Origin: Uranotaenia lowii
Taxonomy: Eukaryota > Arthropoda > Insecta > Diptera > Culicidae
Length of the DNA: 64,000 nucleotides
Reading direction: 5' to 3'
NCBI RefSeq assembly: GCF_029784155.1
Contig: NC_073693.1
Coordinates: 28,184,002-28,248,001 of the forward strand
Each line of letters opens with the position of its first letter. The first letter of the stretch is position 1. Shown piece after piece: positions 58,500 through 64,000 of this stretch. The position numbers were made by a program, and so were the translations under genes. Below the pieces are notes generated by a model, which saw nothing but the letters and a program-made list of their open reading frames with translations, was not told the DNA's origin and ran no database searches.

Positions 58500-58900
58500 C
58501 TGCATTATACCCAATTCCAGGATCGCCCCGAGCATATGCAATCGTCGAGGAAAATGTTGCATTTTCCTTCTATTCAACCGCACATGAACAATTCAGAAGA
58601 AGAGGGGCCACAAACATCCACATACACAGACAAACCATTTCACCACACTAACACATATGCAAAACGAACCAGCAAACCAATTGTTCAAACGTTTCGGGGG
58701 CCAAAAGTGGTTTTGTTCAAACATTATTTTCATGTTTAGAAAGGGTGTGTGTGGGTGGGTGAAGTTTTGAGGTTAAGGGGGTGAAAACCCAATTCCGATT
58801 GTTCGTCGGTTTTCTAAACTTGCAGCCTTGCACTTTTGGAAGGAAACCCTTCATTGGATTGAATTTTATTTCCGTTTTTTCCCTTTTTTTGGCGCTGCTG
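58500..58900. promoter_or_regulatory. Unique GC-richer intronic island
   Basis: Balanced composition, with an ACACA-rich stretch and GTGTGTGTGGGTGGG near 58745. A 67-codon frame without similarity. Function unknown. Confidence 0.2.
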
Positions 58901-59010
58901 ATGAGATTTTCTCAGATTGTAATCATGGGAAATGGAAAATAATTTTCGTGTTTCACGGTTGTGAATTTCGTTAGCTTTTAGATGAAAGTGGAAGTAATTA
59001 GGCAGATTTG

Positions 59011-59150
59011 AACTTTCAGTTCTCTGTTTTCAATTTTCAGTTTTCAGTTTTCAGTTTTCAGTTTCATTTTTCAGTTTTCAATATTCAGTTATAAGTTTTC
59101 AGTTTTCAGTTTCAATTTTCTGTTTTTCATTTTACTGTTTGTTCAGTTTG
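59011..59150 (+). repeat. (TTTTCAG)n heptamer repeat upstream of the second CUB exon
   Basis: At least nine TTTTCAG or close variants occur in 140 bp, several in exact tandem (59034-59061). Each resembles a 3' splice site on the sense strand of the CUB gene, and the cluster ends about 340 bp before the inferred true acceptor. Confidence 0.85.
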
Positions 59151-59488
59151 TATATTTTAGTTGAAATTCAATCAAATCGATATCGTTTAGTAAAATTTTT
59201 TTCATCCTCAAACAATTTATGGAATCCTGCGGCTGTTTGGGAATCACAAGGACCCTGATATATCGCCTTTTTCCCAGCTCTCCCCGTGTCAAATTCAGAA
59301 TCAAATACTCTCAAATTGCCACAGGTGCATAATCTTCTCACATACTTGTGCAGCCGCACAGGATCGAATCGACCCTGCATATTGAAAATAGTCCGATTTG
59401 CATAGATAAAAAAAAGTATCCTCCCACTCCAGGACATAAATCTATTTTCCTCACCCTTCTCCATCTTCTCCGTCTTGCCTACTTTCAG

Positions 59489-59661
59489 GGGCCCGGAGAT
59501 GCTGATTGCGTTCCACTCCAGCCCATTTTCAGCGCCGCTCCAGTCGGGCCAATCGAACCGGGGCTTCGAGCTAGACGTCGACATCCTCTTCGCCGATTCC
59601 GATTCGCATGACTTTGCCCAGGGCAGTAAATGCGAGTTCCACATCAATGCATCCAATCCAG
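59489..59661 (+). CDS. Internal exon of a CUB-domain protein (end of the CUB domain)
   Basis: This 173-nt exon follows a pyrimidine-rich tract and TTTCAG and ends at the donor CAG|GTAAGG. Joined to the exon at 31533-31691 it completes Arg and reads GPEMLIAFHSSPFSAPLQSG, then GFELDVDILFADSDSHDFA and KCEFHINASNP. M-L-I-x-F-H-S-S and G-F-x-L-x-V are the last strands of a CUB domain. The KCEF that follows suggests another cysteine-linked module or a second CUB start in the next exon. Phase: one base in to finish Arg, one base out. Long frames on the minus strand here (162 codons) and in other + frames are shadows. Confidence 0.85.
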
Positions 59662-61139
59662 GTAAGGCGGTTTAAAAGAGTTTTTTTTATTCTCGAAAAA
59701 AATATAGGAAGATAAATTTGTTAAAGATGTCATTCCAAAGCTACAGAGCTTATAAAATAAATATTTCAACATTTACAATTTACAAGCTGAACTTTCAATT
59801 TGAATAACGAAAAAAATTAATTACAAAAAAAATTCTTTTAGAAACATAATGAATTTTTTTTGTTAAATTCTAAACAGCTCAAGAAAGGGGAGAAATTTAA
59901 TTTAAAAAAAATCATAACAAAGAGCAGCAACTATTTCTCGAACACATTTTGTGTCAGTTTTGCTCCATAAAAGTCAAAAACAAATACATTTTCTAAACAC
60001 CCGGCATGCTCAACGATGTGCAACTGAAAAATTCATCAAGGATTTTCAATCAACGAATTTCTAACCCCTCCGAGAGCAGAGCGCTTGGTAGAAAAAAATC
60101 CAAGAAAAATCATACTCACCATTCCAAGGTAAATTCTAAATCTGAAACCTCAAAAAAGAGCTGCCGGGTGAAAAGTAGAAAAAAATTAACCCGAGAACAG
60201 CCCTTGATTTTTGACGCTGCTACCGGTGCTGTTGAGAGGCCCAACATTTTTGCGTCGTTCTTCGGTGTTGCAAAAACTACAACGGGCAAACGAATAACAT
60301 CAACCTCACTGTACTGGCGGAGCTGCCAGAAGAAAAAAATGCTAGTATCTATCCAACTGAAAGTGTGTATTTTTTTCAGACTAACTATTGTTCAAAAGAA
60401 AATCTAAACATCTAGCGTAACATTTCATAAGGGCAAAACTAGCAGTAAGATCGCAATGGGAAAACGCGTTTAAAATTTTGGAATATCATTTAAAATTCAA
60501 TTTAAAAAATCGACCAATTTTTGTTCAAGAAAATCAATAAATGTGCATTATATTACTAATTGTTCGTTGGTTATTAAAAACTTTAACTTTTTTCACTAAA
60601 TTTAAGATATTTTCGAGTTTCGCCTTTTTTTGTTTTCGATTCGAGTTATGCCTGCAAGTTTCGCCCAATTGATCGGCCGTTTTTGTTTTGGTTTTATACT
60701 TACGCCTTTTGGTCCTACACGAAAAAACTAATTAGGTCGTTTTGTCACTGTCACGGTCAACTCAGTTCGTTAGAATGGGTCAGTTCAATGAATAACCTCA
60801 TTTGTATTTCAATTAATAAATGATGAACTACAATCGTTACGACCAAACACCACGATGTTTACACCGGGGCGATTGATATGGACAGACGAACCGCGTGACA
60901 AATTTAAACAATAACAAAGAGTCGCCAGTAAAGCCTAGTCCACACTAGGCAACTTGGACAGCGATTTCGGTTGCTGAGAACGAGAACTAGAGAGAATGTC
61001 AATCCGCTATTATTCTAGAATCGACAAGGGTATATAGTCTAAGTTACTGGCCCTTAATCCAGAACTGCTGGCAGATCCTCGATGCTGGATAAGCAGTTCA
61101 AGTAAAAAGAAGAAGAAGAAGAATCGACAAAGAGTGAAT
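59662..61139 (+). other. Start of the next intron of the CUB gene
   Basis: Begins GTAAGG. The 133-codon frame at 60006-60407 is lysine- and serine-rich without a recognised domain. A palindromic CCTAGTCCACACTAGG lies near 60932. No further CUB exon is seen before the window ends. Confidence 0.5.
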
Positions 61140-61870
61140 TGGAAGTGTTCACTGGAATTAGCTTCAAGCTTTACATGTTTTCTCAAATACAATTTGGCGC
61201 CATAAAAGTTCCAATCGGTCTCGCTTGAGGACAATTTGGTGGATTCATCTCCTTCGGTACGATCTGAACTTTTTTCAAGCCATCGTGTCTTTTGAGTACT
61301 GAACTGATGCCAAATCCGGCAAAAACAGTGCTGGGTGATCATGCTTGAGGATCATAGGGAGCAGACGACGGTTCAGATGCTCTCAGCCGTAAACTGCTGT
61401 ATTCATTGTGTTAGTGATCACGATCGACTTGGAAAGCATGTCATATTCACATATGGCTTGCCAAACCTTTGTATTTTAACTTATTTTTTCGGTTGAAAAT
61501 GATGACTCTTCAATACTTTGGCCATTTCTAATAGTGTAATACTGGTCATCATATAATTTACAAGCTATTGGTTTGATAGGAGCAGCTTGCTATTGATTCG
61601 GCTTCGGCTTTTTCTGCTTCTTGAATGACTTTAGACCCAATCTTACCTTGGTACGATGGATAGTGATCCCACTTTTTTGGCCACGGTCCCGAATTCAGGC
61701 AGTCTTCCTACAGGCGTAAGCACGCATGACTTTCCGGTCCAAAGTTTTATCCACCGGGCCCGTTTTTTTCTGTTTATGGAACTGCTTTTCGCTCCGATGC
61801 GTACTTCACCTATTTTTACCAGCTGACTCAGCAACAGAAAACTGGAGTACTCGATGCACAAAGTTGTTGT
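61140..61870 (-). pseudogene. Tc1/mariner transposase relic resembling mosquito DD37E elements
   Basis: Pieces of one transposase appear in order on the minus strand but in different frames: an HTH-like remnant (TVAKKVGSLS) and LGLKSFKKQKKPK (about 61590-61700), YYTIRNGQSIEES (about 61520), KVWQAICEYDMLSK and TMNTAVYG (about 61400-61475), HLNRRLLPMILKHDHPAL with LPDLASVQYSKDT (about 61290-61375), and VPKEMNPPNCPQ with RPI (about 61215-61260). The region around the first catalytic aspartate appears deleted, and stops and frameshifts abound, so it is inactive. The order and the MNPPNCPQ-RPIE block are those of DD37E-type elements known from mosquitoes. The family call is from memory of the motif. 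Confidence 0.7.
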
Positions 61871-63395
61871 CTACAAAGTACTGTAGACAACAACACCCAG
61901 CAGAAATCAGCTGTTTATTCGTCATCCGTCATGAGCTTAGACATAATGGGACCCCCTATGCAGTGATGGTAAATTTCGCCCGTCACGCTTGACCCGACTA
62001 GTTTTGTTTCATCAAACGACTGGCACTGTTCTCAATTGACGGAGCCTCACTACTCGCATGACGGATAAAACACGACAACAATCAACATTTCTCCATCATC
62101 GACTGGCGAAGCTCCTACACATGGTCAAAATTTCTCCGGAGAGTGACTGGCAAATCTCTTCACACTTCGATCGGCTGCTGACGGCAGGTACAACTAATTG
62201 AACGACTTGCAGGCAGAGAGCAACAATAGCTATTAAAAACTGAAAACGAGCTTGCTGGCAGGAGCAACAATAATAATAAATGCGTTTCTTTTTCGTCATC
62301 GGTCGTTTGAATGCGATTGCTTGACTAGGTTATTATTTTAGCTACAAATGAATGGGGAATGAATGACTGGCAAACGAAGTGACTGGTCGTTAAGGAACAG
62401 TCAATTGAGTTTGACGGACCAAGAGGCTTCACAGTCACAGCTTCACGCCTCATGACGATGACTTTTGCCAAGCCTGCCCCTATGCTAAAAATGATTCAAT
62501 TTTCATCTTCTGCCGTTTGATTTTTGCGTATGTAACTGTTTGAATTTTTGAAAAATTTATCATTTTTTTTCATTCATAATACCTTCTGTGTCGAGATTTT
62601 ATTAATTTTAATAAGTTATTGGGATCTATTAGAAAATAAACATATAACAAACCATAACAGTCAGGTGTTTTTGATTCTATGAAAATATGGGTTCGTCCCA
62701 CTTAAACAACCTTGGACTTCATGCTTGATGTGAGTCTTGGTTTCACCGTACGATACTACATGATGTAGAAGCTGTGCTTTTAGATTTATACCTTGTGCCA
62801 TTTTAATGCTAAGTCAGCCAACTTAAGCCTGGTACACAAGATCCCGAGACATGTGCCGAAAAGGAGGTTACGCTTTCAAACAACACTTTTACTGCAGAAA
62901 ACGTGAGACCTTTTTTAACCTCACCACACGTACGAATCCATAGGGTAATACGGCGAGCGGGCGAGCTTGAACTGGTGAAAATATTTCTTAAAGCGCCCAG
63001 AACTTGAAAGGAAATTCGTCAGGTAGAAGTTGACCTCTCCATATTTCCAATTCATCTAGTCTGAAAGTTGCGGAATCATTTGAGCATTGAAACTATGTTT
63101 TCAAGACCAGTCGCGCTCTACCTCTAGGGCAGAGCACAGATGAACAGATCTACAAGCTGGAAGCAAACATCTTTAGAAACTTGTGTAAAATTCAAATGGA
63201 AGAAATTCAAATTGAAGAAACCGTAAAAAATTGTTAAAAAAAAAACAAAGCCATTTATTGCTCTATTTGTAACTCTTCAACGGCGTACTAGATGTATCTG
63301 TTTCTAGACAATGACAAGATTCCAACGGTTCGATTTCCCCACAAAATTCAAAATAAACGATTTCAAGTAATTTGAGTAAAACAAAAAAAAACTTT
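61871..63395. other. Intronic stretch, partly GC-richer
   Basis: GACTGGC words recur at about 62019, 62102, 62144 and 62364, with GACTGGTC near 62380. Otherwise nothing recognised. The frames of 88 and 67 codons have no similarity. Confidence 0.4.
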
Positions 63396-63467
63396 CCGAC
63401 CGAGATTTGAACTCTAGTCCTCCGAGTTCGTAGTCCGGTATTTTACCAGGATGCCAACTCATCAGTT
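63396..63467 (-). repeat. tRNA-like relic
   Basis: On the minus strand a 72-bp stretch carries an A-box-like TGGCATCCTGGTAAAAT, a CTACGAA anticodon-loop-like word between partly pairing stems, and a B-box-like GAGTTCAAATCTCGG, followed by a T-run resembling a polymerase III terminator. Acceptor-stem pairing is poor, so it is probably a pseudo-tRNA or SINE head. Confidence 0.4.
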
Positions 63468-63792
63468 GATATGATTCGTGCTATATCTCTATATCTAAGA
63501 TTTTCTGTTCACGAACCGTTCGAAGGAAGAAACAAGGAAGGATCGCCCATTTATCGTAAATCAGTTCACCCAAATCGTGAATGTCGAATTAGCATATTCT
63601 CAACTATTTGGAGACATATTTACGAATTGACTACCCAGCTATCTGATTCATTTTTTTGGGCAAAGCTTGTCCAAATTAATTGATTGAATTGAATGATAGA
63701 AAATCACTCAATGCCAACTTGTCTACGATGGTTATTGAAAATGTCTTAATATTCGATTTGGATTATCATTTCTATTACGATTTCATGTTAGC

Positions 63793-64000
63793 TGGGTAGA
63801 CCAATAGAGCTTGTGCACTCGGGCGTGTGTGGGTATATGGAGGTGCCGAAGATTTACGGATTCCGTTATTTTGTCATGTTCGTTGACGAGTACACCCACT
63901 TCATGACCGCCTATCTACTCAAGCACAAGAGCGAGGTGTTCGAGCGCTTCAAGCAGTATGAGGCTACAGCAACTGCACAGTTAGGTCAGAAGTTGTGCAA
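63793..64000 (+). pseudogene. Copia-type integrase fragment, cut by the window edge
   Basis: The frame from 63793 reads LGRPIELVHSGVCGYMEVPK, then FRYFVMFVDEYTHFMTAYLL and HKSEVFERFKQYE, the start of a Ty1/copia integrase core. The first catalytic residue of the family is the Asp of HSDVCG; here it is Gly. The second (FVDEY) is present. A stop lies directly upstream at 63790-63792 and no zinc-binding domain precedes it, so the copy is 5'-truncated or disrupted. It continues past the right edge. Confidence 0.75.

Larger units (their letters stand above)
31692..59488 (+). other. 27.8-kb intron of the CUB-domain gene
   Basis: The intron starts GTAAGT and ends with a long pyrimidine tract and TTTCAG at 59488. 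Removing it joins ..VVSR to GPEMLIAFHSS.. in frame inside a single CUB domain, which supports both boundaries. It carries arrays 2 and 3, at least three CCCGG-family copies, several inverted-repeat elements and a SINE-like relic. Confidence 0.8.

Noticed and set aside
59168..59656. 162-codon minus-strand gene overlapping the second CUB exon
   Set aside because: Antisense shadow: the plus strand has matching splice phases and a CUB-domain match.
60006..60407. 133-codon lysine-rich protein
   Set aside because: Low complexity in an AT-rich intron, no domain, no splice context.
63396..63467. Functional tRNA on the minus strand
   Set aside because: Acceptor stem is poor and the T-arm has mismatches.

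Overview
This window looks like a piece of an AT-rich, repeat-laden dipteran genome, most probably a mosquito. The basis is a full-length I-type non-LTR retrotransposon, a fossil of a Tc1/mariner element resembling the mosquito DD37E group, other transposon relics, many short inverted-repeat elements, and a host gene with very long introns. The species cannot be fixed from the sequence. Nothing bacterial (operons, Shine-Dalgarno sites, CRISPR) is present.

Host gene: two + strand exons, 31533-31691 and 59489-59661, are separated by a 27,797-bp intron. Splice phases match, and together they encode the C-terminal two thirds of one CUB domain of an extracellular or membrane protein. The rest of the gene is outside the window or not recognisable. 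A GC-richer block at 9150-9860 could be an upstream untranslated exon or promoter, but that is conjecture.

The dominant structure is three huge minisatellites with an exact 9-bp period. Array 1 (1-2145) is (TGACAATTT)n. Array 2 (36150-39055) is (TTTTTGTCA)n. Array 3 (52140-57812) is (TGACAAAAA)n, the exact reverse complement of array 2. Arrays 2 and 3 lie in the same intron, head to head and about 13 kb apart, so the pre-mRNA could form a duplex of up to about 2.9 kb with freely sliding register. Long reading frames in these arrays (MTK, FVI, LSF, CHF, LTI repeats) follow from the 9-bp period and are not genes.

Layout: 1-2145 array 1; about 3100-4385 a satellite of 143-bp monomers ending in a hairpin and a CAAA microsatellite; 4910-5420 a unique island; 6480-6640 a tRNA-derived SINE-like relic; 8356-8949 an apparently perfect 259-bp inverted repeat; 9861-15380 an intact I-clade retrotransposon on the minus strand with a 12-bp target duplication; 16643-18816 a hAT-like inverted-repeat element with an 8-bp target duplication and another element nested inside; 20440-21430 a GC-richer island; 22775-22999 a foldback; 25759-26205 copy A of a CCCGG-rich family; 28260-28760 a mariner relic; 31533-31691 the first CUB exon; the giant intron with copies B, C and D of that family, a TTAA-flanked element, a TA-flanked element, a 962-bp foldback and arrays 2 and 3; 59489-59661 the second CUB exon; then the next intron with a broken DD37E transposase (61140-61870) and, at the right edge, a copia integrase fragment (63793-64000).

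Apart from the CUB exons and the retrotransposon's two ORFs, I see no convincing protein-coding gene.
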